Below are positions 48,491 through 61,383 of a stretch of DNA of 64,000 nucleotides, one piece after another. The stretch spans positions 434,001-498,000 of the forward strand of contig CP114119.1 in assembly GCA_029959195.1 (NCBI GenBank), read 5' to 3'. Positions within the stretch are counted from its first letter, which is position 1. Every line of letters starts with the position of its first letter. The stretch comes from Dictyophora rubrovolvata (taxonomy: Eukaryota; Basidiomycota; Agaricomycetes; Phallales; Phallaceae). The notes below the pieces were generated by a model that was not told where the DNA came from, did not search any database, and saw only the letters and a program-made list of their open reading frames with translations. The position numbers and the translations under genes are program-made.

Positions 48491-49239
48491 ATGGATACAC
48501 AAGTAAGTTTCAGTAGTTATCTCAATGCAAATTTAGCTTAACCTTGACTATCATCTTTTCAGGTAGAAAAAGCCTTCCAAAAGCAACATCTTTTCCAGAA
48601 TGCAAAAGTCCGTGGTAAGTAGAAGTGTTTGAGAAGATGTCACGTATCTTCTGAACTTTGGTTTTTATTTTAGGTGGACGGAAGATTGCTACAAAAGACA
48701 GACGGTGGTTCAAGGATGTGGGTTTGGGTTTCAAGACACCTACCGACGCCATCAACGGCACATACATTGGTCTGTTCGAACTCTCGCGAAGGTGGTATTG
48801 AAGCTTAAACATTAGTTCTAAATAGATAAGAAGTGTCCATTCACTGGTAACGTTTCGATTCGTGGTCGTATTTTGACTGGAAAGGTTGTGTCCACAAAGA
48901 TGACACGTACTATTGTTATTCGGAGGGATTACTTGCACTACATTCCCAAATACAGTACGTTCTAGCTTCGTTGCGTTGATCTTTCAATTGATTGTTGCTG
49001 TCAGACCGTTACGAAAAGAGACACAAGAATCTCGCAGTTCACATCTCACCAGCTTTCCGTGTTGAACTTGGCGATATGGTTACTGTTGGTGAGTCACAGT
49101 TCCTGGTTCCGAGAAAGAACAAAGGTATACTAAATTGGCATACAAAGGTCAATGTCGTCCTCTGTCCAAGACTGTTCGATTCAATGTCTTGCGAGTAATG
49201 AAGAACAAGGCAGCAACAAAGACCTTTGGCAAGTTTTAA
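48491..49239 (+). CDS. RPS11: 40S ribosomal protein uS17 (S11)
   Basis: Component of the small ribosomal subunit that binds 18S rRNA. Six exons: 48491..48502, 48563..48614, 48674..48769, 48826..48954, 49005..49088, 49148..49239; 154 residues, the usual eukaryotic length. The first exon is only 12 nt (MDTQ), typical for ribosomal protein genes. Landmarks in order: [85 protein letters not shown] and a C-terminal [11 protein letters not shown]. Divergently arranged with DNA ligase I. Confidence 0.97.
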
Positions 49240-49725
49240 AAAAACCAGGGCTGTTGTCCCCAGATCCGAAGAAGCAGCACGAAAGGGCACCATTATTGTT
49301 TCATCATACACAGCTTCATGTTTTTTTATATGCTATGCCAAGCTATGGAGGCTTTTTTCCATGTCCAAAATATACAATATAATGCTTCTTTTGCCTCACT
49401 GACGGTGACTGTATGATGCGTACTATTACTCACCGGCTCCTGAGATACTTTTAGTTGTGAGATACTAGTGGCCTGGACCGGTGACGCCCACAGGGCACCA
49501 CTGCGCGGCGCGTGTGTCAAACACTGTCACTCTCTGACTGACTGACTGACTGTCAATACCGAGTCCTTTCTCCCTTGTAGTATCTAGTCGAGTCATCTTT
49601 TCCCTGATAATCACTATTTCCTCAAACTAGGTCAGCACATTTGTGTTTTAATCGGTTCCAAAGTGGCTCCCCTCATCTCGTTGCTCGCTCGACTCACAAG
49701 GTCGCATTCACCGGCCCCTTCAGGC

Positions 49726-51477
49726 ATGGGCAATCAACCGTCCAAGAGGTCCAAAAAATCCAAGGACAAGGACGCCAATTCTACAGGCACAGATGACGAG
49801 TTTGGAGGTGCACTACATTCGGAAGGAAATACTCCACACAACAGCATTTCTAGGTCCGGACAACAGCTCTACAAAAATGCCAATGGGAACGCTGATGGAC
49901 ATAACGGAGACGAGGCTTCGTCCTCAAATAGTCCACCCGCTCCTGGCCTGAGTGTCTTGGGAAATGCTAATGGTACTCGTGCGACCAATGCGTCATCGAC
50001 TGACTTATCAACATCTTCTCAATTTCCCAACACTACTGCTACCATACCTGCATCCGCCACCTCATCTTCACCCAACCCATCCTCCAGCTCCTTTCAAAGC
50101 TCACCTGACATCAAACGTGCAGACCTTTCAATCGAAATTCCAAGCCCAGCAACAATACTCTCCAATCCCACTTCTCTATCAACATCAACTCCCCTCAGTT
50201 CCTCCGTTACGACAGACGCCAACATGAGGCTCAAATCCATCGATATTGACGACATGATACAACGCCTGCTCGACGTCGGTTATACCGGCAAAGTAAGTAA
50301 GTCTGTCTGTCTCAAGAACACAGAAATCACCGCCATATGCACCTTGGCACGCGAAGTCTTCCTCAGTCAACCCACTCTTATCGAACTTTCTCCGCCCGTC
50401 AAAATAGTAGGCGATGTCCACGGCCAATACTCGGACCTCATCCGTCTCTTTGAAATGTGCGGTTTCCCCCCATCCGCCAACTATTTATTCCTCGGCGACT
50501 ACGTCGACCGGGGAAAACAAAGTCTTGAGACCATTCTATTACTTCTTTGCTATAAGCTCAAGTACCCTGAGAACTTCTTTCTCTTGCGCGGGAATCACGA
50601 ATGTGCCAATGTGACCCGAGGTGAGCAAACTAGACCTTGCTTCTTCTCGTCACACATTTTCTTTCTCTCTCTCCCTGAACGATAATGCTTACGCCGCGAT
50701 TCCATAGTATACGGATTCTATGACGAATGCAAAAGACGATGTAATATCAAAATCTGGAGAACGTTCATCGACGTCTTCAATTGTCTTCCTATTGCAGCCA
50801 TCGTAGCTTCCAAAATATTCTGCGTCCACGGCGGTCTCTCGCCCTCTTTACACTCAATGGAAGATGTTCGGCGGATTCAACGACCGACCGATGTCCCCGA
50901 TTACGGTCTCCTTAATGACTTACTATGGTCTGATCCATCGGATACGGCGTTAGATTGGGAAGACAACGAACGTGGCGTCAGTTTCTGTTTCGGGAAAGCT
51001 ATCATTAATGACTTTCTGGGGCGGTATGATATGGATCTGATATGTAGAGCACATATGGTCGTGGAGGATGGATACGAGTTTTGGAACGAGAGAACTTTAG
51101 TTACTGTGTTTAGTGCACCCAATTATTGTGGTGGTGTGTATTACTGTTCCTTTTTTTATTTCCTCTTTGGTTACGAGACTGATTATACATATCATCAGAA
51201 TTCGATAATTACGGGGCGTGTATGAGGTATGTCCATTTCAGATCGATTAACGTATGTACGTGACGTTTGACACCCTCTCTCTCTTTTAGTGTATCGGACG
51301 ACCTACTTTGCGCGTTCGAGCTTTTGAAACCTTTAGACGGTCCAGCGCTGCGCAAAGAAATGACGAAAGCCAAGCGAAAGAGGTTCGTTTTGACGGGTTG
51401 TTTCAGATTAGATTAAACAGGACCTAACTTAACCTCGCTGTTCTAGCTTGGCCGTTCCGTCATCGTCTGCTGCATAG
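49726..51477 (+). CDS. PPZ-type serine/threonine protein phosphatase
   Basis: PP1-related catalytic phosphatase of the fungal PPZ class, involved in ion homeostasis and cell integrity. Exons 49726..50620, 50708..51133, 51199..51226, 51290..51382, 51447..51477; 490 residues. I choose the ATG at 49726 because [16 protein letters not shown] is a myristoylation-type start with basic stretch, as in yeast PPZ1 (MGNSSSK); the upstream in-frame ATG at 49663 would bury it. Residues 20-165 are Ser/Asn/Thr-rich and disordered, the PPZ regulatory half. Catalytic motifs: [40 protein letters not shown] and SAPNYCG, with all metal ligands present. [11 protein letters not shown] carries Met where PP1 usually has Gln, as PPZ enzymes often do. 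The tail after FELL is short. Confidence 0.93.
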
Positions 51478-52843
51478 CTTCATTCTTTTCTTCTTCACTT
51501 TTCCATCTACCCATTCCGTCGTCTCCTTTTTTTCTTCGGTAGTAGCACATTGGAACGGTTATGAGTTATGGAGCGCTCTGGTCTTACACTAGAGTGTTAG
51601 AAGACACCAAATGAAGAATCGAGGCAGCTGGATGAAATGCACCGCGATAGCCACGTCAGAAACATACAGGAGGAACAACCTACCACCCACTTATCACCGT
51701 CACTACTCCCACTCCTACTTCCCACTTTCTTTTCATCCATCCATCATCCTTCTCAATGTTTCCAACTTGCAATCGTGGTTCTTTTCCTTTCCATCATGTC
51801 TTTCGATTAACTTCAAACGGTCGTCGTCGTCGTCGTCGTCATTGTCGTCATCATCGCATGTCTGTCGTTTTACGTCTTACATCTTACGCATTATTGTATG
51901 TATTTACTTCAGTTTCAAACGGACGCGTTTCAAACCTCCAGATTGGGAACACGGATTGCGATTAACGTCCTCTTTTCTTTTTCTTTTTGTATTGCAGTAT
52001 ACATCTCTCTCTTATTTGACCTGTGCATTGCATTGGCATACTACTCATTAGCCCTCCTCTCCCCCCTTTCTCAGTGCGCATGGGCTGCGCGCGCTTTCTT
52101 GTTGCTTTTCACCTCCCCAAAGAAAAACTCGTTATATGAAATTCACGCTCATTTCTTTCTTTTATATACTTTGTCCATTTTTTTCATTCATTCATTCATT
52201 CACAAAGCACGACGGCATGACAATATCTTTTTCTCTTTTCTTTTCGTTTCAGTCTGTCTCTTTTTGTGCAAAAAAAATACGTATACATTCATTCATTCAA
52301 GTTCCTATCGAAGTTGTTTTCCAAATTGTACTATTTCTTTCTTTCTTCCATTCTCTCTCTTTCTCTCTCTCACTCTCTTCTCTCTCTATCCTTCCTCGGT
52401 CTCCTTTCCTTTTTAATATGTGCAACAGTCGCAATTTTACTCTACTTTATGCCTTGCTCGTTAATTCGAGGAACTGGATCTGTGTATACGGTATTTTTTG
52501 GGATTCAAATCGCAAGTGAAAACATACATGTACAGCCAAAATCCAATCATAAATATGAATGAAAACAATGTATACGCAATGTGTGTATATGTTTGTATGA
52601 CTCGGGATATGGCATGTGGCATGTTGAAACGGCTGACGTCGACGTCATGACTTGGCCAGAAATGGAGCTAATGCGTGTAATGTAGAGTAATATCAACAAA
52701 CCGGCTGTCAACTGTCCTTTCCTTTCCTTTCCTTCTAGATCAAAAATGATCTTCCATCTACGATAATTTCCAATCCCAATCCCAATTCTTCCCCACTCCA
52801 AACCCCAAACTCCACTGCCACACCTCCTCCCTAACAACAGTGT
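51478..52843. other. Pyrimidine-rich 3' region of the phosphatase gene
   Basis: C/T-rich on the plus strand with microsatellites: GTC units (51819-51850), TTCA units (52183-52201) and CT units (52350-52385). Resembles the DNA after the cyclin gene and probably includes a long 3' UTR. Open frames here are low-complexity. Confidence 0.5.
51819..51850 (+). repeat. GTC-type microsatellite
   Basis: About eight GTC units, slightly interrupted, in the phosphatase 3' flank. Confidence 0.85.
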
Positions 52844-54613
52844 TCATTTCAGTTGTACCATGTCTAGAGCTAGGATTGCAAATGCTGATGCGATCATAAC
52901 TGCCCCTGTTAAACTCCAAATTGTGATTGTTCCATGATTGAAAAAGAAGTCTGCGATGATGACGAGTACGATTGTTAGGAGGTTTCCGACTGATGTGAGG
53001 ATTGGACCCCAAAGGCCTAGGAGAATCTGTTAAAAGTAAAGTAAAGTAAAAAAGCTGGGTTCAGTACAAGTAGAATGTATGATCGCGTTTTTTTTTTTTT
53101 TTGGAGAACTGACCATGAATGAAGCGTTAAAGGTTAGACCTGAAAGAGCTATTCCGGCGATGCATAGTGCTGTGTGTGCATCGGGAGGTAATCTGAATCG
53201 TTCCAATGATGCCCAGTGCAGGAGCGGAAATCCGAGACTCAGGAGAATGGCTGTACTTAGACCGACAGATGACGTTATGAGATTGGCGTAGAGACCTAAT
53301 GGTAGTCCAATCAGTTCATCATCATCGGCGTTGGCATCGTCGTCCTCGTCCTCGTCGTCTTTTCCTTGTTGTTCCGAGAGGAGGGATGTATCTGTATTCG
53401 GATTGGTCCAATTGGCTCGACCGAAACCAAAACTGTGGTTCGATAGTGCCTGATAATGCGAATGTATTGGTAGGCCAGTGCTAGTGTCCGAAGATGAGAC
53501 CCGCGATTGGGATTGGGGTGGCAGTGCATCATAACCGCCCGTCACGTCGTCGCTCGGCAAAGCGACGTAGCGTTTATACAAAACCTGATACAAAGCGTAT
53601 GCAATTGACGCTATCAGCGTTAAAAGATCACCTGCGAGAGGTGCGGTGGAAGGCAAGGAAAAGGAGGAGGAAGCCGCGTGTGAAATCGGAGGTGCTACTA
53701 GAGGTGAAAGCGTTGGCGTTGAAGTGGAATCATTTGAATCGAACATATCCGTGGATCGGGTGGAAGTCGAACCGCCGTAGACATCGATAATAACGCCTAT
53801 CGTGGCGAGTAGAACTGCACCGAGCTTTCGGAATTCCCATCTGGTGTTGTATAGCCATGGGGACAACACGTAGACCCAGAATGAATTCGTATTCCAGAGA
53901 GCGGTGACGTCGCTGATTCTGGATATACATACATATATAATATATGATATATATATATATATAGAAGGGAGATCGCATGTATAAAAATAGATTTGAAAAA
54001 TTAAAGAATGATTCGTTTACCATCAGTTTTGAAATGGAAACGTGAAGGGTTTTCGCTTACGAGGTTAGAGAGACAGCGGCGTACCATAAAAGGGCAGGTA
54101 TATTTATACCAGCTGTCAAGGCAAGGATCAAAAGGGCTAGGCGATGAATTGGGAAGGAATCCCTATCAGAAGCTGGGGCTGTGAGCCGAGACGCAAGGGC
54201 CTTCCGAAGCGTTGAAAAATAAGCCGTGAGAGGTGTTCCCGTCGTGGAGGAGAGATAGAGGACGTGGAGCGGAAAAATTATCGTAAAAGAGGAATGGGCC
54301 ACGTATCTGATTTTAAAAAATGATATGTCAGTCGTTTGCGATGAAGAGCTGAAGATTGGCAGGAAATGGGCATATACAGAAGAAAATACGGTTGCCGGAA
54401 TTGTAGATCGCTTTGAACGTACTAAAAGGGAATAAAAAAAAAGAGATTTTAATTTTAAATGTTTCCAAATCGATTGAAATCGCATACTTGTGTCAGAGAG
54501 CTTTGGACAACGAAGGCGGCCAAAGCTAGCACAAAAAGAGAAATAACTGGGAAGCCTCCCATTGCTTGCACAAAACCAGCGGGTCGAACTGGGAATACAT
54601 TGCTGTGTGGCAT
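52844..54613 (-). CDS. DMT-superfamily transporter, SLC35F5/YML018C-like
   Basis: Multi-pass carrier of the drug/metabolite transporter fold, likely in the vacuolar membrane or Golgi; substrate unknown. The ATG at 54613 begins MPHSNVFPVRPAGFVQ; the exon ends SSLTQ before an intron. The next exons give LQFRQPYFLL|YVAHSSFTIIFPLH and ILALTAGINIPALLWYAAVS, then SDVTALWNTNSFWVYVLSP and KLGAVLLATIGVIIDVYGGS, the signature of the YML018C/SLC35F5 group. A large insertion of about 110 residues, Ser/Thr-rich and ending in an Asp/Glu run, separates helix DLLTLIASIAYALYQVLYKR from later helices. The final exon contains ILLGLWGPILTSVGNLLTIV and IADFFFNHGTITIW and stops at 52844. About ten membrane spans. 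The homology block order supports the call; some exon borders approximate. Confidence 0.85.
53947..53963 (-). repeat. AT dinucleotide repeat in an intron
   Basis: Eight AT units within an intron of the transporter gene. Confidence 0.85.
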
Positions 54614-55145
54614 TGTGAAAGGACAGAAGAAGAAGAGACTACAAGAGTGACAATGATTTCATGAATTAATCGAGGTTGTATTCGACGAGTATAAGTATAG
54701 CCAGAGCATCTGCCCTTCAGGCCGAAACCCGCAGTGGCGGGTATTGCCGAGAGGGGTCGAGAAAAAAAAACATAGATACACCAGATGGAATCTGGATTAC
54801 GTAATCAGGAGACCTCTGCATCCCTATTAATGCATTGGCTACTAGTTACATACAGAGTAGTTACATTCCTGTGCTATCATCGCGATATTACGTTTCAATT
54901 CAACTTCAAATTGACTCACATGGTCGAGTTATTTGCGACTCAATGCCCCACCGGCCATTGTGTATTGTGTACCCCCCCCCCTCCGACTCGTGGAATAAGG
55001 TTCGGTCATCCGTGAAACGGACTCGGACGTGTGCGAGGGATGCGCGGTTGTAAATGCACAGATCAAAGCATGGCTTATATTACCATGAATACATGTAAAC
55101 ATCCTATAGTTCCAACTATAGACCATTATTCCCTGGCCATCAACC
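54614..55145. other. Intergenic, transporter 5' side to DHFR 3' end
   Basis: About 530 bp, includes the probable transporter promoter and a run of nine C near 54,972. No gene seen. Confidence 0.5.
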
Positions 55146-55852
55146 TCAACATCCACGGACCCACATTTGAAATTCATACTCAACCCCATTTTCTTCCTGC
55201 ACCCCTCTCGCTACTTCAAACCCAGCCCACTTCTCCAATTCATCATGAGAAGCTCTGGTCCATCCTCCCTCCTTTTTAAATTCAGGAAAGAACACATCAC
55301 AGTCAGAAAAGTCTGGCGACAGAATCCGCGTCAAAAGTATACGGTTTACAAAGGGTGACGTAGGCGATACGAACTCGAGTGCCAGTGTGGCTTCGTATAT
55401 CGATGCACCGCCAATGATGAAGAACCGATTTAATTGTTTGTCAATATCTTTTGTTATGGTTCCATCTGTAAGCCGAGACAGCGCTGAATCGATATCGTGT
55501 TCTATGACGGATGGTGAATTTTCTTTGACAGGCTCACTATGAAATGCAGATCGAATAGAAAGTATTGGATCGCATCGTGAAAAAAAAAAAGGATTAATGG
55601 AAGAACATACAGTTTATAATCGGGATTACCACTTATTACAATACTAACCCTATTGACCAACGGCCTATTCTTTTTGGGTATGCTCTCCCATGTTTTTCTG
55701 CCCATTATAAGCGCATTGATGTGCCCGCTTGGTGCTTGTTTTGTGATTTTGGCAAAATAGGCCATTTCTTTCTGTAACCTCCAAGGAAGTCGTGAGCCTT
55801 GGCCAATGCCATTGTTACGGGTAGCTGCGACGATGATGGTGAGCGGAACCAT
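55146..55852 (-). CDS. DFR1: Dihydrofolate reductase
   Basis: Reduces dihydrofolate to tetrahydrofolate with NADPH, feeding thymidylate and purine synthesis. Two exons, complement(55611..55852) and complement(55146..55536), joined within KL|EPV; 210 residues, normal for fungal DHFR. Landmarks: IIVAATRNNGIGQGSRLPW (substrate and NADPH site, with LPW), ALIMGRKTWESIP (cofactor binding), RVSIVISG, FFIIGGASIYEATL (the GG cofactor turn) and a C-terminal YEFQMWVRG. The acidic catalytic residue is in the RLQKEMAYF segment (Glu), as expected. The 74-nt intron begins GTATGT. The gene stands alone, not fused to thymidylate synthase. Confidence 0.95.
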
Positions 55853-57877
55853 CTAGCAGGCGTCCACGCGCCAAGCACTTAGTCAGCGGACGCGTCGATT
55901 GTCATAGGCTCTGAGACGTTGCTAAGATTTGAGCTCTTTTCAGAGTTCTAGCCATGAATTGGGCTTCCATATCATGTTCCATTTTTTTTGAGCGATGCTA
56001 AACTAAATGAACGAACAAAAGGTTCTTTTTGTGGGAATTTACCCGAGCTTCGAATGGTAATCCTTGCTGCATAAGACATTTGTGCCTGTGAGGTTGATGG
56101 GCTGTTGAGTAGGGTCGATATTTAGTTGATTTGGAACCCTTGGTACTAATTCAAAGATGGCGATGTAGAAGTAAGAAGGAAAGCGGAATTGAATCTGAAC
56201 GTCAAAATCTGACTAACAGTGGGTTATCGGCAAATACCGACATCACCTTTAAACCAAATGTTGTTAATTTATACACTGGCCATAATCATCAACTTTTTTC
56301 TTTCACATGACTCAATTAAATATCAACTTCGCGATCTAAATCGACGTTGAACTTTTTACTTGGCCCATGTGCGCGATTTGCGTCGCAAACCTACCGTTTT
56401 GCTTGAACTTTCGGTGGCTGCGCTTCAATGGTCCAGGATTATCGATCTTGCATCTTTTTGGACAAGTTTCGGAGCTGCGTGAAACTACGATACTGCTCCA
56501 TATCTCAATTTTTATTTTTCTGGTTACTCCACAGTCAAAGTCCAAAAATGAGAGTGGTTGGATTGAGTTTAAAACTCATTTGAGGGATAGGGCTTGATGT
56601 ACTAATAAATCCCACCGTGCGCGTGATATGTCATCCTATGATCATAAGGGCTAGATCATCCAATATATAATTCAATTCTTTGACCCCGGAGTTGAGCTGT
56701 CTGCCAATAAGGTGAGCTTTTATTCCTGTCTCGACGCTTGTTTACCTTCCATTCTTAATATCTCCTGACGTTACTACACTAGATTGATTTACCCGTCGTG
56801 GTCATGAGTTCTGGTCAATGGCCCAATCAGAAATGACCCTCTGTTATTGGCTCTTTCAATGGCATCTTGTCATAAAATTAAGATGTATTCCCACCCGTTC
56901 TTCTTTATCGCGCAAGGCCTTTGCAGTGTTCCAGGAAATCCCTTATCGCTGCATTGTAATCGTTAACGGCCATGTCCGAACGAATTGAGGAAAGAGTGTG
57001 GCCTGAAATCATGGAAGTCTTTTCAACTGATAATAGCAAACGTTTAACGCATCATCATGTCTCGGTGGAATCGCCATCTAAACACTCTCTGGCTGCTTTG
57101 AACACGAAAGAGTCTCCACAAGGAGCAGGCGAAATGTCAAATGACACCATGGAGCATTTGGTGGCTCTGAATCTTTTCTATGAATTTCTTGGTGAGTCCT
57201 TTCTTTGTTTGGATTAAAACAAAACGATTAATATTATGTTCTGCAGAAGCTGCACGCAAGAGAGACTTTTTGGATTGACTAAAGCCTTATCACCCGAGAC
57301 CGATTGTGAGTCTTGCTGGAATTCATTTTTGGTCGCTAAATACAATGCATGTTCGCGAATCCATTTGACTATACTAACAAAAGTATCCCCGTGATCGAAA
57401 CGTAAAATCCAAGCTTGGTCGGCACAACTTGGAGAACCTTCACGCTGGCATGAAGATTGTTAGTGCGACTCAGATGTACAATAAATGTATAAAATTTCGT
57501 TGATAATGAATGTTTGTCTTTCCTCTTCAGATATCTTTTGTAATTTTTTGTTGATATAAGTTAGAGTTATCAAAATTGTCTACACATTCAACCTTTAACT
57601 CGTCCGTTAAACAGCTGCCGCACAACTTCTTCTATACCCTCATTCTTGTCTCCTTACTTCTGGTACACTAGTACGGTCGTCCCCGGCCCGTTCCACCTCG
57701 CCATGCAAAAGTAAAACCACCCAGGCATGCGCTATCCCAGTTATCAAATTGCCTGTTGTTTGCAAATTGTATGTAGAAAAAACGAGGATTGCATAAAATA
57801 TAAATAATAGAGTACAGCAAATCAGGACGTAAAATAAAGCACGACGAATACGTCAAAGGTTCAGGTATACATACATC
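55853..57877. other. Intergenic region, possible small ORF
   Basis: About 2 kb between two minus-strand genes. A plus-strand frame at 56972-57217 (81 codons, ATG start, MSERIEERVWPEIMEV) could be a small gene with a donor GTGAGT near 57191, but I cannot find the rest or a family. Otherwise nothing recognised. Confidence 0.4.
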
Positions 57878-60075
57878 CTATGATCGAACCCTAATATTCA
57901 TCTGCACAGGCAGAGGACCCTTAACAATCATAAACTTATCCAACAAATCCTCCTCCCACTGCGACGGATTATACTCTCGATCAAACAGAAAATCAAAATT
58001 ATAAATCAACAAAGCTGTTATATATCTCAACTGCGACCATGCCAATGGTTTTCCGGCACAGCTTGCGGGTCCCATTGAGAATGGGATAAACGCGGAGCGG
58101 TTTAAGGTTGACTTCTCATTTGTGTTTGCGAGCCATCGTTCAGGCCAGAATTGGTTTGGGTTTGGGGAGAAGTAACGGGGATCGCGGTGTAAGACGTAAG
58201 GGGGGACTACTACGGCTGCTCGTTCAGGGATAAACCTGTGCATGTGACGTGCGTGTGAAGTTCTATGGTTAATTCGTTGAATTATGAGGACCACGTACAT
58301 GTCTCCTACATGTTTTCCTCCGCTGTTCTCAGCGGGTGCTCTTTGCATATACGATAAAAGGGGTGGTTGAATGCGCATTACTTCGTTTCTAGAAAGAAAG
58401 AGAAAAGCATTAATATTCTATAAGTTATAATAAGAAAATTAAAGTTCACACAGACATTATAGCGTTCAACCACTCCAAGTGAATCAGTTTATCACACTTG
58501 ATATCGGCGGATGACGTGAAAACTTCGTCAAGTTCTTTTCGCAAATGTTGCATATAATCAGGATATCTAAGCAGATAAAAAAGTGTCCCGCAAAGTACGG
58601 AGGAGGTTGTATCCAATCCAGCCAGTATAGCGAAACTTGCATTTGAGATGACTAGGTTCTCATTGGGCATGTCCATATTTGCAGACTAAGTAATGATTAA
58701 TTAGGAGAATTAAATCGAGGAAAAGGTAATACCAAATGGTAAAATAAATCTCGTTTCTCTGAGCCTTTTTGAATCCGCCTTTGCGCCAGTTGAAATGCTA
58801 GAGTACTGAACTGTCCGTTGGTGCTTTTACTAGCGAATAGTTGGGTAAAACGAGAAAAGTCTGTAGCCCAGGGAATTGCCATAAGAACCGCTGTAGACCT
58901 AGTTACGGAGTTTAGAATGGACAGTGGTCGAATGAAGGAAAAAAATTGACTTGATCGCCCTTTGTATGCCATCTAAGTATTCGTTTCCGTCGCCATCACG
59001 CATGAGACTGAAGCCTTCTCCAAAGCTAGTCGCAAGGGGAACTTAAGTTCTGAGTTCTAAAAGATGTGTGGGCATGGAACTTACACTATATCTCCCATAA
59101 GGTCGAAGCTGAACATGCATGATTCAGTTATGATATATTATTTACCCAACTTGAAGAAGGGGAGCCCATACCTAAAAAGCGTAATATACCGGGCCATATC
59201 AACATTGCCAACTTCGCCCTGCGAATTCTTGCAATTTTGTTTCAAATGCTCAACCATCTCGTTTGCACGAGTCATCAGAGATTCTTCATAATCTTGCAAT
59301 GGACCAGGACCGAATGCGCGAGTCCATGGTTTACGATACTGGGCGTGGAGAGTAGCATCGCGCAAAGAGATGATACTGCCGCCTGTTTTCCGGTTTTTGA
59401 TATAGTTGGGTTGTCTGCCCTCCCACATCGGACCTTTGGGCATGCCTTGCTGTCCTAGGATGCTAGGGAGGAGGTCGACATTTACTACGGAGAGTTCGTT
59501 TGGACCTTGTAGAATGACATGGTGGTGTAATCAGTGATGTTTGAAAAAAAAAGAGAATATTGGGATTACCAATTCGAACAATGGATCCGTGTTTATCGTG
59601 AAGCTCCTTTAGATACATATGCACTTTTCCTTTATGAAATAGCCAAGCCATCCATAACTTTGATAATTTGCAAATCAGTGGTCCGGGATATTTAGCCATA
59701 GGATGAAACGGGGAAACACGATAGAATAAGATGGAGAATAGCAAGACACTCGCGAAAAGACTAAAGTGTAAAAGGCCATTTAGCCAAGGTTGAGTCGACG
59801 GGAGGTTTATTACTGCTGTTGCGATGGGTGCGATCGCGAAAAAGGCTAGTCGGATAAAGCCGCCTCTAACATCGTCTGGCTCAAACTTTCGAAACCATGC
59901 ATGAGCAAGCTGGATTCATTGTTAGGAGTGCACGGGAGACTACAGGGAGACTATATCTTACAAAAGCGCATGATACGTCGACAAGTAATGCTGCTTGTAA
60001 AGGATTAGAAGAAATTTGGCGAATGGAAGACGGGAAGAGGGGCACGAAAGACGATAGTTTGGATGACTGAGCCAT
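57878..60075 (-). CDS. Cytochrome P450 monooxygenase
   Basis: Heme-thiolate monooxygenase anchored in the ER; substrate unknown. Start ATG at 60075 (MAQSSKLSSFVPLFPSS); exon 1 is 59962..60075 and splices in phase 0 to LAHAWFRKFEPDD. An N-terminal hydrophobic span (LLHFSLFASVLLFSILFY) precedes the proline hinge YPGPLICKLSKLW. Further on: KHGSIVRIG, the helix-C Trp/Arg in RKPWTRAFGP, the oxygen-binding I-helix motif ILAGLDTTSS, an E-x-x-R region in the intervening exons, PPYVLHRDPRYF, PERWL, and the heme loop FIPFSMGPASCAGKPLA with its Cys ligand. The stop is at 57878. At least eight exons; the I-helix exon is 58446-58676. The overall pattern recalls basidiomycete P450s of the CYP5000-type families, but I do not assign a number. 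No obvious biosynthetic neighbours. Confidence 0.92.
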
Positions 60076-61383
60076 GCCAGATTTCTGTGATAGTCTGTGA
60101 TAGTGCAAACGAAACTCTGTGTGGCATTTAACCCCGTCCACACGTATTTAAATGTCCTACCCCGGGCCTGGTGCTTGCGGCTCCACGGATTTAATTATAT
60201 CTGGGACCCTGCCCGCGGTGAGGACGAATTCTGAAAAAGGTACTCGAGAAGTAGGTCTATTATCAATAGTTGATCAAAGTCAGATGCAAGTCAATAGCAC
60301 AAAAACAACGAACCATGCGCAAAATTGGAATAAACAGACGATGATATTTACGACGGGGATAAAAAAAGTGATATCATGGGGTGATGGGGTAGTTTGACTG
60401 TAAAGCAGTGCCAGTGGGCGGTCAAACGACTAAGCAACGAAACATGGCTGCCGATTGATGTTAAACTTGGTATTATCACCCTACAATGCAAATACATACA
60501 GTAATCAGTAGACCCAGTGCGCCCCTCAAGTTTTTCTTAAAATACTTTGTAACTCCCTCAGTAGGGGATGTCAAAGTAGGCCGTTTCAAGGTCGTTCGCT
60601 GTCTGTTTTGATTTCAGCAATAGGGGTTCACAGCCTTGCCTTGTGCACACTCGACAATCGGGCGTGTAAGATTTGATGGGACCGGTGCAGGGTTATCCCA
60701 AATAAGAAGGAGAGTCTGTCGCGCAAAGCTGGAGGCTGTATGCGTCTTGAAAGGTTTTCGTGTTGGATTCCTGTACATAAATAGTTTAAGAAGCTTATGA
60801 TGAATTCTGAGAGCCTGGGTTCGGCACAAGCCCCGGAAAGCTCCGCTTTATTCTACAAAGGGGGAGCTCCGGTGAACTGTCGATTCATCCGATTCGGCAC
60901 GTCGGCATAAGATCTATCAAAAAAATGTACCGATTGGGCCTGTAGACCCCGGTGACCTCAGGCGTTCTCCGGTCATTGTAGATAGACAAAATTAAAATAG
61001 ATTTTGATCCAACGGCACTAAATCCGTCGTTCCCCGGACATTATAGATAGAGAAAACTTGTATTAAATGTGGATTTCCCGGGAAGAATGAAAGTAAAGAT
61101 GGCTAGGGAGTGTATTTTCAAAGGAAAACAAGCAAAAGAATGACGGATAATCTAGTAACAGAGGAAAAAGAAAAAAGCATTGTCACTATAGACTAAAAAG
61201 AAGGAAAAGTAGCGAAATTAACTGTAGAACAATGAGGAAGAACTTGAGTTTTTGAATAGAATAGAAAAGAATGATAATACACTGACGTGTAAATGATCAG
61301 TGATTTTTTTAATGAAAATTGTATTACGCATGAACATGATGTGTGAGGGTGTCAGCAAGGCTGTTTTTTCAAGTCAACCATGT
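60076..61383. other. Intergenic with imperfect repeat
   Basis: About 1.3 kb. Contains the P450 promoter and an imperfect direct repeat at 60964 and 61029. No gene recognised. Confidence 0.5.
60964..61080 (+). repeat. Imperfect tandem repeat, 65-bp period
   Basis: GTTCTCCGGTCATTGTAGAT at 60964 and GTTCCCCGGACATTATAGAT at 61029 are similar over about 30 bases. Confidence 0.65.

Noticed and set aside
49663-49725. Upstream in-frame ATG of the PPZ phosphatase
   Set aside because: The ATG at 49726 gives the conserved myristoylation start MGNQPSK; the upstream one would mask it.
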